From assembly GCF_000281085.1 (NCBI RefSeq), contig NZ_JH767522.1:366401-424499 (forward strand): a DNA stretch of 58,099 bases. The letters run 5' to 3'. This DNA comes from Catenovulum agarivorans YM01 (GTDB taxonomy: Bacteria > Pseudomonadota > Gammaproteobacteria > Enterobacterales > Alteromonadaceae). This document shows, one piece after another, positions 17,150 to 26,287 of this stretch. The notes beneath the pieces were generated by a model that had not been told where the DNA came from, did no database searches, and worked only from the letters and a program-made list of their open reading frames with translations. The position numbers were made by a program, and so were the translations under genes. How positions within the stretch are numbered: the stretch's first letter is position 1; each line of letters opens with the position of its first letter.

Positions 17150-17384
17150 TTTTTCGCTCCAACAACTCCATCATGTTGCCTATATCCATATCGCTATAAT
17201 TGCCAGATACAGTATCACTTGCACCTTCATCCAAATGTTTGCGCAAAGCCATTATTTTTTTATGTTTAACTTCCATATCACGAAGCGCTTGCTCTACTAC
17301 ATCACTCTCAGAGTGGTAGCGACCACTACTAACTTGATTCTGGATAAAAACCTGCCAATGTTCATCTAAATCAACTTGAGCCAT
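17130..17384 (-). CDS. ParD-family antitoxin
   Basis: The 84-residue product starts with a ribbon-helix-helix type region (WQVFIQNQVSSGRYHSESDV, then VEQALRDME) and continues into an acidic C-terminal part that would wrap the toxin (LDEGASDTVSGNYSDMDIGN). The GRYxSxSDVV-ALR pattern is typical of ParD. It precedes and overlaps the ParE gene, the standard antitoxin-first order. It should repress its own promoter in the 96-bp gap to the right. Confidence 0.88.
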   Translation of the reverse strand: MAQVDLDEHWQVFIQNQVSSGRYHSESDVVEQALRDMEVKHKKIMALRKHLDEGASDTVSGNYSDMDIGNMMELLERKIDGTEG

Positions 17385-17480
17385 GTATTCGCACCTCTAT
17401 TGCATCACAATACCTGTTACACTTTACACCTAGTCAAACTGCAATTCCAATAAAATACTTGGCGATTAATGCTAATAAAT

Positions 17481-18050
17481 CTACAAAAATTTCTGCAACA
17501 CAGTGCGAATTTGTTCACCTGTTGGGCGAGTTTTATAGTCTTTATCTACATAAAACCATACAACTTCCCCCCCTTTTTTAACCAAAATAGTTGCCGGATG
17601 TGGCGTAGTTGCATCTTTTTTCAAACCTAAACTATCAACAAATTTAAGCTCGGGATCTGTTAAAAACAAATAACCTTGGCCAAATTGCTTCTGGGTATTT
17701 TTAGTCGTAGCTTCATCATCGGGGCTAATTGCGACTAAACGTGTATTATGATTTTTTAATTCAGGCAACGCAGCTTCAAATGATTCCAATTGATTAACAC
17801 AAAACGGACACCACTCACCACGATATATAACAAGCAATAAGTTTTGCTGATTAGCTAAGTTGCGTAAATTAAACAGCTCCCCCTGCCCATCTTTTAATGC
17901 AACTGACGGGATATTATCACCCGTATTCAGTGTAAAAGTTTCAACTGTTGTATATGTATCTTTAGTTAAATATCTATCTTCGATAGCCGCAACCGAGCAG
18001 CCAGCCAAAAACGCCAATAAGATAACTGGAACGAATTTTTTTAAATTCAC
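17481..18050 (-). CDS. peroxiredoxin-like (AhpC/TSA) lipoprotein
   Basis: The 189-residue protein has a lipoprotein signal (LAGC, Cys18) and a thioredoxin-fold domain with YRGEWCPFC (Cys81, Cys84) and VAISPDDEATTKNTQKQFG. This is the peroxiredoxin-like AhpC/TSA family, which reduces peroxides or disulfides. With the lipid anchor it acts in the periplasm, facing either membrane. It is a single gene, co-oriented with the toxin-antitoxin pair but separated by 96 bp. Confidence 0.85.
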   Translation of the reverse strand: MNLKKFVPVILLAFLAGCSVAAIEDRYLTKDTYTTVETFTLNTGDNIPSVALKDGQGELFNLRNLANQQNLLLVIYRGEWCPFCVNQLESFEAALPELKNHNTRLVAISPDDEATTKNTQKQFGQGYLFLTDPELKFVDSLGLKKDATTPHPATILVKKGGEVVWFYVDKDYKTRPTGEQIRTVLQKFL

Positions 18051-18214
18051 CTAAAATCCCCTAAACAATAAATTATGCAATATATACAACTATAACCGCT
18101 TATTTAGCCAATAAATTTCAAATAACTAAAATATTTTTGCGACTGTGGGTCATAAAAGCTGAAAAGACGACTACATTTATTGATGGACAAGGTAAAAAAT
18201 AGTTGAGGATAACT

Positions 18215-18784
18215 ATGAAAAATTTATCGCTACACTCAGTCGAACAACAAGATCACTTGGTTCAACCAGAAGAGTTTGAAGAAACTAACCTTCGGTCAGC
18301 CGCTATCGCAATATTTACCGACTTTAAAAAACACAAACCTTTGATGATAGATAGCCAAACTTCGGCTTTAGAGGCCGAGCAAGAGATGATCCGCACCCAT
18401 GTAAAAATGAAACTTGTGGTTGACCAAAACAAAGAGTTGATAGGTTTAATTAGTTATGACGATATTTGTAAACAAAGCGTCGTCAGTATGGTCGTCAATG
18501 GTTTTCAGCAACATGAAGTATTAGTTGCCGATTTAATGCGGCCGCGCGACAGCTTACGAGCACTCGACTATTCAGACATAATAAAATCAAGCATTGGTGA
18601 TGTGGTTAATACTTTGCAAAAAAATGGTGTGCAACATTGTTTAGTTGTTGACCAACAAAACAATCATATTCGAGGATTAATCTCGGCAAGTGATATTGCC
18701 CGCAAACTCAGGTTGAACATTTCAATTAAAAAAGCGCCGTCGTTTGCAGACATATTTACCGCAGTTAGAGGGTTAACTGACTAG
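18215..18784 (+). CDS. tandem CBS-domain protein
   Basis: The 189-residue soluble protein carries two CBS motifs. The first is near residues 45-105 (LMIDSQTSALEAEQEMIRTH, then KLVVDQNKELIGLISYDDI); the second is near 108-175 (VADLMRPRD, then GVQHCLVVDQQNNHIRGLIS and ASDIA). CBS pairs bind adenosine nucleotides and regulate other proteins. The ATG at 18215 is chosen because GAGGA lies just before it; an upstream TTG is possible. It converges with glmU, only one base apart. The target is not evident. Confidence 0.82.
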   Translation: MKNLSLHSVEQQDHLVQPEEFEETNLRSAAIAIFTDFKKHKPLMIDSQTSALEAEQEMIRTHVKMKLVVDQNKELIGLISYDDICKQSVVSMVVNGFQQHEVLVADLMRPRDSLRALDYSDIIKSSIGDVVNTLQKNGVQHCLVVDQQNNHIRGLISASDIARKLRLNISIKKAPSFADIFTAVRGLTD

Positions 18785-18785
18785 C

Positions 18786-20159
18786 TTATTGTTTATTTTT
18801 AACTGGTCGTTCCCAACCGCTGATATGGCGTTGCTTGGCACGTGCTATTACTAACTCATCAGCTTGTGAGCTTTTGGTCACAGTTGAACCCGCGCCTATG
18901 GTTGTGCCTTTAGCAATAGTGATTGGCGCAACCAAAGATGAATTTGAACCAACAAACACTCCGTCTTCAATAGTGGTACGGAATTTATTCGCACCATCGT
19001 AATTACAAGTAATAGTACCTGCGCCTACGTTTACCCCAGAGCCAATATCAGAATCACCTAAATAAGTTAAATGATTGGCTTTCGAACCTTTGGCTATTTT
19101 AGTGTTTTTGGTTTCAACAAAGTTACCAATATGCACACCTTCAGCAAACTCAGAACCTGGACGAATACGCGCAAATGGACCGATAAAGCAGTCATTAGCA
19201 ACTTTAGCATCTTCAACAATTGTATTGGCTTTAATTAAGGTGCCATCGCCAATTGAACAATTGCGTAAAATACAATTCGCTTCAATTTGCACACCATGAC
19301 CCAAAGTCACTTCGCCTTCAAAAATAACATTTATGTCCACAGCTACGTCTTGGCCAACAGTTACACTGCCACGCACATCAACACGGGCAGGATCACGGAA
19401 AGTAACGCCTTCAACCATTAAAGCTTCAACTTGTTTCTGTTGATAAATACGCTCTAGTGCAGCTTGTTGCAAACGGTTATTCACACCTTCAACTTCATAA
19501 CTTTCAGCAGGTTGCGCTGTTGCAATTGGATAACCTTGCTCTGCACACATAGCAATCACGTCGGTTAAATAATATTCACCTTGCGCGTTGTCATTGCTGA
19601 GCTGCGACAGCCAAGTTTTTAATAAACCAGCAGGTGCCGTTAAAATACCTGTATTAACTTCGTTGATTTGTTTTTGCTCATCAGATGCATCTTTTTGTTC
19701 AACAATAGCAACCACATTGTTTTCGCCATCACGAATAATGCGGCCATAACCTGTTGGGTTAGGTAAATTAACCGTTAATAAACCAATACCTTTGGCCGGA
19801 GCTGCTGCCATCAAAGCATTTAAAGTTTCAGTGGTAATCAGTGGCACATCACCGTACAAAATTAAAACTTGCTCGTCATCGGCAACATGCGGCACTACTT
19901 GTTGCACGGCATGGCCTGTACCCAATTGTTCTGCTTGCTCAACCCAAATAAGTGATGGTTCAGCAATGTGTTGTTGCAGTTTTTCACCACCGTGACCATA
20001 GATCAAAATAACTTTTTCGCTATTAATGGAACGGCTCGCATCTATTACATGTTCAACCATAGCTTTAGCACCTACTTTATGCAGCACTTTTGGCAAGGAT
20101 GATTTCATGCGAGTGCCTTTGCCCGCGGCTAAAATAACACTGGTAATTGGTTGAGACAT
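18786..20159 (-). CDS. glmU: bifunctional GlmU (UDP-GlcNAc synthesis)
   Basis: The 457-residue enzyme has an N-terminal uridyltransferase domain ([20 protein letters not shown]) and a C-terminal left-handed beta-helix acetyltransferase with hexapeptide repeats and the [13 protein letters not shown] region. It acetylates glucosamine-1-phosphate and joins it to UTP, making UDP-GlcNAc for peptidoglycan and LPS. ATG at 20159 has AAGGA eight bases upstream; a GTG two codons earlier is too close to it. In E. coli glmU follows atpC; here about 8.6 kb of other genes intervene. Confidence 0.97.
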   Translation of the reverse strand: MSQPITSVILAAGKGTRMKSSLPKVLHKVGAKAMVEHVIDASRSINSEKVILIYGHGGEKLQQHIAEPSLIWVEQAEQLGTGHAVQQVVPHVADDEQVLILYGDVPLITTETLNALMAAAPAKGIGLLTVNLPNPTGYGRIIRDGENNVVAIVEQKDASDEQKQINEVNTGILTAPAGLLKTWLSQLSNDNAQGEYYLTDVIAMCAEQGYPIATAQPAESYEVEGVNNRLQQAALERIYQQKQVEALMVEGVTFRDPARVDVRGSVTVGQDVAVDINVIFEGEVTLGHGVQIEANCILRNCSIGDGTLIKANTIVEDAKVANDCFIGPFARIRPGSEFAEGVHIGNFVETKNTKIAKGSKANHLTYLGDSDIGSGVNVGAGTITCNYDGANKFRTTIEDGVFVGSNSSLVAPITIAKGTTIGAGSTVTKSSQADELVIARAKQRHISGWERPVKNKQ

Positions 20160-20165
20160 GCTCAC

Positions 20166-20438
20166 GTCCTTTTAATTATTAATCTAGTATTTAATGCCGC
20201 TTAGGATAACCAAGCTAAATGACGATGTGAAGACGAAGGACACTAAATTTGTTGGTTTGGGATCTTGTATTGGTGTCAATTCGGATACTGGTTACATATG
20301 TCATCTATACGAAAAAGATGTATGGAAGTGATTTTTGGAAAACTTCAATCAACATGGATGTTGTTTGAGAGCGTACATGGAAGTATTTACAGCGTTTTTC
20401 CGAAAAATACTCCATGCAGCTTTTGGCCATAGTTGCGT
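20166..20438. other. structured gap between the LPP20-like gene and glmU
   Basis: This 273-bp stretch holds no gene. It contains imperfect hairpins: CATGGAAGTATTT near 20377 pairs with AAATACTCCATG near 20405, and GAAGTGATTTTTGGAAAACTTC lies near 20325. The glmU promoter presumably lies at its left side. It may be a degenerate dispersed repeat or the transcription terminator of the LPP20-like gene. Confidence 0.35.
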
Positions 20439-21017
20439 CTAGTTAGTTAAACGCTCAATTTCAGCCGCTAAATCTTGCTCAGCTTTGTATGCTTTAAATT
20501 CTTGATACAAAAACTGCTGATCTTCAGGATTAATTTTCTTACCCGCTTTTTCAACTAAAGTCGCAAATAAGTTTTCTGTAGCAGACGGATTTAACTCCAT
20601 TAAAGAACAAACATGATCTTTACCAGCAATGTTAACAATGTCAGTTTTAATTACACGCGCACCAGATAAAGTTTGATTAGTAATTTGTTTTGAAACCGAG
20701 CTAAAAGTTGTACCAACAGTCGTCTCTTCATTCGCGTCAGTGCGGCTGCTATAAGTTTTATCTAAAGCTTCCACTTTCGTTTGAATTTGCTGCGCCAATG
20801 CAACACGACTGTTCGCTGCTGCCATTTTAGAATCAACCGACAAATTACCCGAAAATTTCACACAATCCGTAGCGGCAATGCCATTTTCAACCAATGGGTT
20901 TAATACCCAATCAGGGATATTTGAACCAACAGATGATGTTGTACCTTGTTGTGTAGAACCACATGCAGCTAAAACACTCATAAAACCCGTAGCCAAAACA
21001 ATGCGTTTGATATTCAT
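20439..21017 (-). CDS. LPP20-family lipoprotein
   Basis: The 192-residue product has a lipoprotein signal (LAAC, Cys19) and an LPP20-type domain: IPDWVLNPL, an alanine-rich helix MAAANSRVALAQQIQTKVEA, and a strand region RVIKTDIVN ending in VCSLMELNP. LPP20-like lipoproteins sit in the outer membrane; FlgP of Vibrio is one. AAAGGA lies before the ATG at 21017. It diverges from the five-gene envelope cluster at 21282, whose first gene has a similar architecture. The 264-bp gap between them probably holds both promoters. Confidence 0.8.
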   Translation of the reverse strand: MNIKRIVLATGFMSVLAACGSTQQGTTSSVGSNIPDWVLNPLVENGIAATDCVKFSGNLSVDSKMAAANSRVALAQQIQTKVEALDKTYSSRTDANEETTVGTTFSSVSKQITNQTLSGARVIKTDIVNIAGKDHVCSLMELNPSATENLFATLVEKAGKKINPEDQQFLYQEFKAYKAEQDLAAEIERLTN

Positions 21018-21281
21018 ATCAATTCCTTTCCAATAAACAATAGAAGTATTTGCTGTACATGAAGCCCTACAAATCCCTTCATGCATAACCTTATTAACCG
21101 CATAAGCATGTAAAATATTTAGGAAGGAGTAAAGTTAAATTTTGTAACCTTTCACAAACAAAGCAAAAGCTGTGGGATATTTAACACTTTTGCCTGCAAA
21201 ATTAATTATAACTAGACTAAAATTATGCTCTAATTAACGTTCAACAAAGCAGTATAATTTTATCAACAGGGAGTCGCTTGG

Positions 21282-22196
21282 ATGCGATTATTTAAGTTAG
21301 TTATTACAAGCTGTTTTTTATTACTATCAGCATGTGCAAATACTGCCCAATTCGAGTTTAATGCTCCTGCCGACGATAACCGTAATTTATATACGCTTGG
21401 CACTGGTGATAACGAAAAACTCGCGATTGAAGATGCCTTGGCCAATTTAAGCTTACGTCTAAGTTCAGATGTAAGCAGTCAAGTTCATACTTTATTACAG
21501 CAAAGCCGCAACAACTTTGCCGTACATGACAGCAGTGTTTTTTTTCAACAGAGCAGTCAAATCGCCCGTCCGTTCACTTTCAATAACTACCAAGTTATTA
21601 AAACCAATAAGTTAGCCGAGCAAATTCAAGTAACAGTGTCTGTTGCAAAACAACCATTTTTCTCTAGCTTGCATAGAGAAGCGACCCAACGATTAACCGA
21701 GCTTGAGCAAGTGCAAAGCTTGGCCAAGCAGCAAAATAATTTAGCACACTTAGCGGTTAGTCAATTTCAGCTCAAGCAAATGCAGAGTAAATTGTTCAAA
21801 GACATAGCGCTACTCAAGGCTTTTGCTTACTCAAATTCTTTGTATCAAGATTACCAAGCGTTATTACAAAACGCGATAAATGCATCTGCTGGTTTTAGCT
21901 ATCAATTTGTTGTCCCTAATGAACTCAAATATCTATTTGCTCAGAATAATTTATACCAAAATGCAGTTGGTTTTATTGGTCAACAACCGTTAACTATTTT
22001 TGTTAGTGGTGAAGTGATATTAGGCCAATACCAACAAAAAACAGCGGAGAAATTACAATTGGCAATAAACCTGTTGGTTACCAGCAGCGAACAACCGCAA
22101 AATTTAAATCAGTTGAATTTACAAGCAATTGCCAACGACAGAAGTGAACGTCAGCAACAACTTATTAGCGCATTTTCCGAAAAAATGTGGTTATAA
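21282..22196 (+). CDS. LPP20-like lipoprotein, first gene of an envelope cluster
   Basis: The 304-residue protein has a lipobox LSAC (Cys19). It has a domain resembling LPP20 (LYTLGTGDNEKLAIEDALAN, then LSLRLSSDVSSQV) in which an alanine/leucine helix follows the start of the mature chain. A Gln-rich helical region (about 115-200) and a C-terminal beta region (FVVPNEL, TIFVSGEVIL) follow. GGGAG precedes the ATG. The next gene starts 22 bp after it. The family is assigned only by pattern; role in outer-membrane assembly or surface structure is inferred from the neighbours. Confidence 0.6.
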   Translation: MRLFKLVITSCFLLLSACANTAQFEFNAPADDNRNLYTLGTGDNEKLAIEDALANLSLRLSSDVSSQVHTLLQQSRNNFAVHDSSVFFQQSSQIARPFTFNNYQVIKTNKLAEQIQVTVSVAKQPFFSSLHREATQRLTELEQVQSLAKQQNNLAHLAVSQFQLKQMQSKLFKDIALLKAFAYSNSLYQDYQALLQNAINASAGFSYQFVVPNELKYLFAQNNLYQNAVGFIGQQPLTIFVSGEVILGQYQQKTAEKLQLAINLLVTSSEQPQNLNQLNLQAIANDRSERQQQLISAFSEKMWL

Positions 22197-22218
22197 AAGG
22201 TCATAACAAGGACAGATA

Positions 22219-23091
22219 ATGTCGAACAAAATTTTAATATTATTGTTAGGTATAGGTTTAACTGGCTGCAAGTCAACAGACATACAAAGCTTTCAACAAG
22301 CAGTTAGCCAAGCAACCACCAACATAGTTAATAACGCTAATAACAAACCACAAGCGAAAAAAAGCAAACAGCAACAAACCGCAAACCGCTTGTCTATTGT
22401 GGATACCATATCAGGTGTACACTTGTTAGATGACGGGCAAACCCGTGAGTTAATTGAACAAGATTATCAAATTATTACACCTGAAGCTTTCGCCACATTA
22501 GAGCGAGCAGAAAAAGAAACTCGGCTCAAACAAGACATGGATACGCTAGGTTTTGGGGTACTGAATATTTCAAATACCTTTAATAAAGTTCAACAAACAG
22601 CTTTGGTATACGCGAAACAACAATACGACTTAATAGAAAGTTATAACACGCTGGCGTTAAACCACAGAGATGTGCAATCATTTTTACGTGCGAATCAAGG
22701 TAAAAGTGAAAAAGAACTGTCACTTGCAATTGCCGAATTTGACAAGGGTGCAAAAAAACCATCAGAAAAAATAGCCCCTAAAATCAAGGCATACGAAAAA
22801 GCCAATCAACAAATATTTAATAAAAACGCCGAGCTAACCGCCATTATTACTTTGCAAGTACTTGAACTGGGCACAGTAGTGTTAGATGACCCGAGTCAAT
22901 TCTTAAAAATGGAAGGATTATTGTTATTGGCCAATTATTACAAAGTTGAAAAAGCCAGCAGTATCTTAATGGATAGATTAACCCTAGCTCAACACGCTAA
23001 TACATTAATAGCAGATGACAAAGCACTGATAGACATCACCAAACAAATTCAACTAAAACAAAATCAAAGAGCTCAACCTCAGAGAAAATAA
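22219..23091 (+). CDS. lipoprotein of unknown family in the envelope cluster
   Basis: The 290-residue product has a lipobox LTGC (Cys17), a Gln/Asn/Lys-rich linker (to about residue 58) and a mostly helical domain with conserved-looking segments such as NISNTFNKVQQTALVYAKQQ and LELGTVVLDDPSQFLKMEGL. I do not recognise the family. Its stop overlaps the start of the CsgG/FlgT-like gene as TAATG, so the two are translationally coupled and probably work together in the outer membrane. Confidence 0.7.
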   Translation: MSNKILILLLGIGLTGCKSTDIQSFQQAVSQATTNIVNNANNKPQAKKSKQQQTANRLSIVDTISGVHLLDDGQTRELIEQDYQIITPEAFATLERAEKETRLKQDMDTLGFGVLNISNTFNKVQQTALVYAKQQYDLIESYNTLALNHRDVQSFLRANQGKSEKELSLAIAEFDKGAKKPSEKIAPKIKAYEKANQQIFNKNAELTAIITLQVLELGTVVLDDPSQFLKMEGLLLLANYYKVEKASSILMDRLTLAQHANTLIADDKALIDITKQIQLKQNQRAQPQRK

Positions 23092-24236
23092 TGAATACAT
23101 TTAAACTAGCATTAACGACTTCAATCACGCTGTTACTGAGTGCCTGTGGTTCAACGCCAAAAGCTAAAATTGAATACCCTAGTCAGCAAACTAATCAACA
23201 AGCTGTCAGCACTAACCCCAGTGAAATGCAGGTCGCCAAATCAGCATTTGCTTTTAACGATGCCGACATTCAAGTACCCGCTTATTTTGATACACAAGGG
23301 TTAAAATACTGTACCTTTGAGCGCAATAACGAAGACGAACGATGCCCGCTAAAAAAACCAACCATTCGGGTATATTTTGATAAAAATACCGTACAAGCCG
23401 AGAAGGCAGAGCAACAAGCTCTGGCGGCGGTAAATAATCAGCAAATTGAGCTAATGTTAGAAAACATGGTTGCAGGGTTAAACCGATTTCGCATTATCAC
23501 TCAAGATGATAAAACCATTCAGCAAGAAATCGAAAAACAATTAGCCAATAATGCAGCTGCAACAGCGCAAAAGTTATCAACAAATCGAGCAATCAACCCA
23601 GATTATATTTTAAAAGTCGATACACTTAAAACCGCTGACCGTTTTTATGGTGAATACAATGGTGTTGCACAATACTTTTTAGAGATGACAGCATCAGTGC
23701 TAGACCCTTTCACCCAAGAAAAACTTGCAAGTCCCAACATTGGTAAAATTAGAGTGGAATCGAAAGAAGTGCGCAGCCACGACGAATTAGTTTTTACCGA
23801 AGTGTCTGGCCGATACTACACTGGTTTTAATTATCAAGATCAGCAAAACGTGCAAGCCGTTATGTCAGATATGGCCAGCCGAGGTTTGAGCGTTATGGTT
23901 ACACGCCTACTTTCAGAGCTACCGGCAAGCGGCGAAGTTATGGGCATTAAAGGCAACCAAATTTCTATCGACCGCGGACAAAACGCGGGCATTTTACCGA
24001 AAGAAACCATGATAGTGTTTGTTTATGAAGCCGGTTTTGTCGATCCAATAGGTGTAGCAGAAGTTAATCCATCTAAAACATCGGCGAATGGCCGTATCGT
24101 CCAATGGAAAAACTCTAAACTAGCGCAAAAAATTCAACAACAAAGCAATGATGGGATTTTCCGTCCCAACAGTAATCAAAAAATATATGTTGTTTCAGTT
24201 GGCGCGCCTCAAGAATACGTAGATAACAGGTTATAA
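23091..24236 (+). CDS. CsgG/FlgT-like outer-membrane lipoprotein
   Basis: The 381-residue protein has a lipobox LSAC (Cys19). The middle domain has the CsgG/LpoB-type pattern of an ALAAVNNQQIELMLENMVAG helix, RFRIITQDD, ADRFYGEYNG and long strands (YFLEMTASVLDPFTQEK). The C-terminal domain has GEVMGIKGNQISIDRGQNAG and then ILPKETMIVFVYEAG, very like the FlgT C-terminal SH3-like domain. CsgG-type proteins form secretion pores or peptidoglycan-synthase activators, and FlgT builds the Vibrio H-ring. No flagellar gene is nearby, so this is probably a non-flagellar relative. Fold assignment is by pattern only. Confidence 0.6.
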   Translation: MNTFKLALTTSITLLLSACGSTPKAKIEYPSQQTNQQAVSTNPSEMQVAKSAFAFNDADIQVPAYFDTQGLKYCTFERNNEDERCPLKKPTIRVYFDKNTVQAEKAEQQALAAVNNQQIELMLENMVAGLNRFRIITQDDKTIQQEIEKQLANNAAATAQKLSTNRAINPDYILKVDTLKTADRFYGEYNGVAQYFLEMTASVLDPFTQEKLASPNIGKIRVESKEVRSHDELVFTEVSGRYYTGFNYQDQQNVQAVMSDMASRGLSVMVTRLLSELPASGEVMGIKGNQISIDRGQNAGILPKETMIVFVYEAGFVDPIGVAEVNPSKTSANGRIVQWKNSKLAQKIQQQSNDGIFRPNSNQKIYVVSVGAPQEYVDNRL

Positions 24237-24238
24237 AC

Positions 24239-25384
24239 ATGAGTACTAAGGCTTGGATACAAGGAATGATTGTTGCTGTGGTTAGCTTACCATTGCTAAC
24301 AGCCAATGCTGCAAATGTACAACCTAGCATGCTACTGATAGAACAGGGTGTCGAATTAAACCTGAATAATTGTGAATACGGACGTGGTAGCCGAGTGACA
24401 GAAAGCTTAAAACAGTCGCTAACTGACTCGTTTATTCAATACCTAGCTAATCAAGCTAGAATGGATTTAGCCGATTTGTTGGCAAATAGCTCGACATCAA
24501 CAAGGGTTGATTCAACTGCTGCTATTGATTTTACTCAAATAGCATCCGCGTTAAAAAATCATCAGCAACAGCTAGATTTTGCCGAGCCTTATTGGCAAGG
24601 CAATGAAACCTGTATTCAAGCCAAACTCATTTTATCGCCTAGCGCCCAACAAACCGCCCCTAGCCTAAATATCGACTGGCAAACATCACCAACGACAGTG
24701 TGGCAATTTAGCCAAGCCCAAGTAGACATGTTGCAGGTAGATAAAAATCAACAAGCTTTTGATGCTGCTATGCAGCAAGCACTGCAAAATTCAGTATCAA
24801 ACAATATTCAATTAGTTGCCGAACAAGGTGCGGGAAAATTTGCATTGCTAACAAAACACGCGAACAAAATTAAATTAGCAGATGTGCAAAATTTGTTTAA
24901 TGATTGGCAAGTGCTTGGTCAACAACAAACTCAACAAAACTTTACTGTACAAGTGTTAGTTAGTTTAAACCGGCAAAAACTCGAGCAACAACTTAACACC
25001 CTAGTGAAAAAAATTGCGACTAGCAGCATATATGTATCTGCAGAGCCTTTTGCGCTTAAACGTCAGCTACTCACTTTGTTGACAGAACACAATATAACTA
25101 TAGCCAATTCAGTTACAGCTGCGGACATGCAGGTTACAGCAAAGTCTTCTATGCTTGAACAGGCAAATGGTTACCAAAATTTAATTGAACTTGAAGTAAC
25201 CAATTTAAACAAACAGATTATCTGGCAATGGCAAAATGATCCCAGTTTAATTACTGTATCGAACAAACAATCGCATCAAGTTAATCAACTGATTCAGGCG
25301 CATATGTCATTACCTCAGCATCAGCAAACAATAATACAGCAGCTAGAATATCTATTAATTGAACAGGCTTTAATTGCCAAATAA
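24239..25384 (+). CDS. exported protein of unknown family in the envelope cluster
   Basis: The 381-residue product starts two bases after the preceding stop and has a signal peptide (cleavage near ANA, residue 25). The mature chain shows a repeated alternation of Gln-rich helices and strands, with motifs such as LIEQGVELNLNNCEYGRGSR and TLVKKIATSSIYVSAEPFAL. One Cys near residue 42 and another near residue 122 may pair. No family is recognised. The tight spacing places it in one transcription unit with the CsgG/FlgT-like gene; it is probably a periplasmic partner. Confidence 0.7.
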   Translation: MSTKAWIQGMIVAVVSLPLLTANAANVQPSMLLIEQGVELNLNNCEYGRGSRVTESLKQSLTDSFIQYLANQARMDLADLLANSSTSTRVDSTAAIDFTQIASALKNHQQQLDFAEPYWQGNETCIQAKLILSPSAQQTAPSLNIDWQTSPTTVWQFSQAQVDMLQVDKNQQAFDAAMQQALQNSVSNNIQLVAEQGAGKFALLTKHANKIKLADVQNLFNDWQVLGQQQTQQNFTVQVLVSLNRQKLEQQLNTLVKKIATSSIYVSAEPFALKRQLLTLLTEHNITIANSVTAADMQVTAKSSMLEQANGYQNLIELEVTNLNKQIIWQWQNDPSLITVSNKQSHQVNQLIQAHMSLPQHQQTIIQQLEYLLIEQALIAK

Positions 25385-25411
25385 CAGCTGAAAAAGTTAA
25401 AGGAATTTAAA

Positions 25412-26269
25412 ATGAAAGTATTAGCCCAATTATTCAGCTTGATGTTGGTTAGCATCACACTAACCACACAAGCTAACGAGGATAAAACCTATCAAACTTT
25501 ATTGGATAACCTTAAACAAAGCCATTTAGCTCAGTTAGTCACACAAGAACAACAACAAAAACTAGAAACCAGTTATCAGGCCTGCCAAGCCAAATTAGCC
25601 AGCATTAAAGATAGAAACCAATACCTACAACGCCAACTAGAACAGCAGCAACAAATAATGAATAGTGCTGCCCCACAAGCTGAACGCCAGTTTGCCGAAA
25701 TGGAAGTGATGTCACTACGTGAACAACGAGACTCGATACAAAAACGCAGCGCTCAGTGTAAAGAAATTGAATTAAAATATGCGAGTTTACATGAAAAAAT
25801 TAGTGATGCAGTCAAACAACATACGGCGACAAACAAAACGAATAAACAAAAATTAATTGACTACCTTGTTAATAAAAATCAGTTATCAACAGACTCAGTC
25901 ACTGACAGCATTGAGTACCCATGCCCAACCAACAACAAAATAAGCTGTAGAAAAGAAGCAACCAGCGCGCTACTTAAACAAATCAGTGAACAGCGCAGCA
26001 TTAAATTAACAGCGGGCACTGTTATCAATAATTACATGCTTGAACAAGATACAGTCGCGACCCACAGTGAAGCAGAGTTTGATAAAGTTGAAGTATTAAA
26101 AGCTGAATATAAACAAACAGGCAGCGAGTCTGCGTATTTTATTCAACTTAAAGCCCAGTTTAAAAATGACGTAGACAGTGCGCAGCACAAAGTGGATAAA
26201 ATACGCATAGAAGCCGCGATTGGGCGCTATTTAAAGGCGTTAAATAAAGAGTTTAACGGCGAGTCATAG
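25412..26269 (+). CDS. periplasmic coiled-coil protein of the envelope cluster
   Basis: The 285-residue protein has a signal peptide (cleavage near TTQA, residue 21) and then a long coiled coil (about residues 28-135) rich in Gln and Glu, e.g. RNQYLQRQLEQQQQIMN. A small Cys-containing region (YPCPTNNKISCRKEATSALL) and a C-terminal alpha/beta part follow. AAAGGA precedes the ATG. It is the last gene of the five-gene cluster and ends in a hairpin that overlaps its stop codon. The family is unknown; a scaffolding role in the periplasm is a guess. Confidence 0.7.
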   Translation: MKVLAQLFSLMLVSITLTTQANEDKTYQTLLDNLKQSHLAQLVTQEQQQKLETSYQACQAKLASIKDRNQYLQRQLEQQQQIMNSAAPQAERQFAEMEVMSLREQRDSIQKRSAQCKEIELKYASLHEKISDAVKQHTATNKTNKQKLIDYLVNKNQLSTDSVTDSIEYPCPTNNKISCRKEATSALLKQISEQRSIKLTAGTVINNYMLEQDTVATHSEAEFDKVEVLKAEYKQTGSESAYFIQLKAQFKNDVDSAQHKVDKIRIEAAIGRYLKALNKEFNGES

Positions 26270-26279
26270 CCTCGCCGTT
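26255..26279. terminator. terminator between the envelope cluster and the BASS gene
   Basis: AACGGCGAG and CTCGCCGTT form a perfect 9-bp stem with a 7-base loop, followed by TTATT. The stem includes the stop codon of the upstream gene and lies between convergent genes, so it may serve both strands. Confidence 0.7.
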
Positions 26280-26287
26280 TATTAAAG

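Noticed and set aside
20439-26269. Flagellar FlgO/FlgP/FlgT locus
   Set aside because: Only the lipoprotein architecture is similar. No flagellar structural, export or regulatory gene is present in the window.
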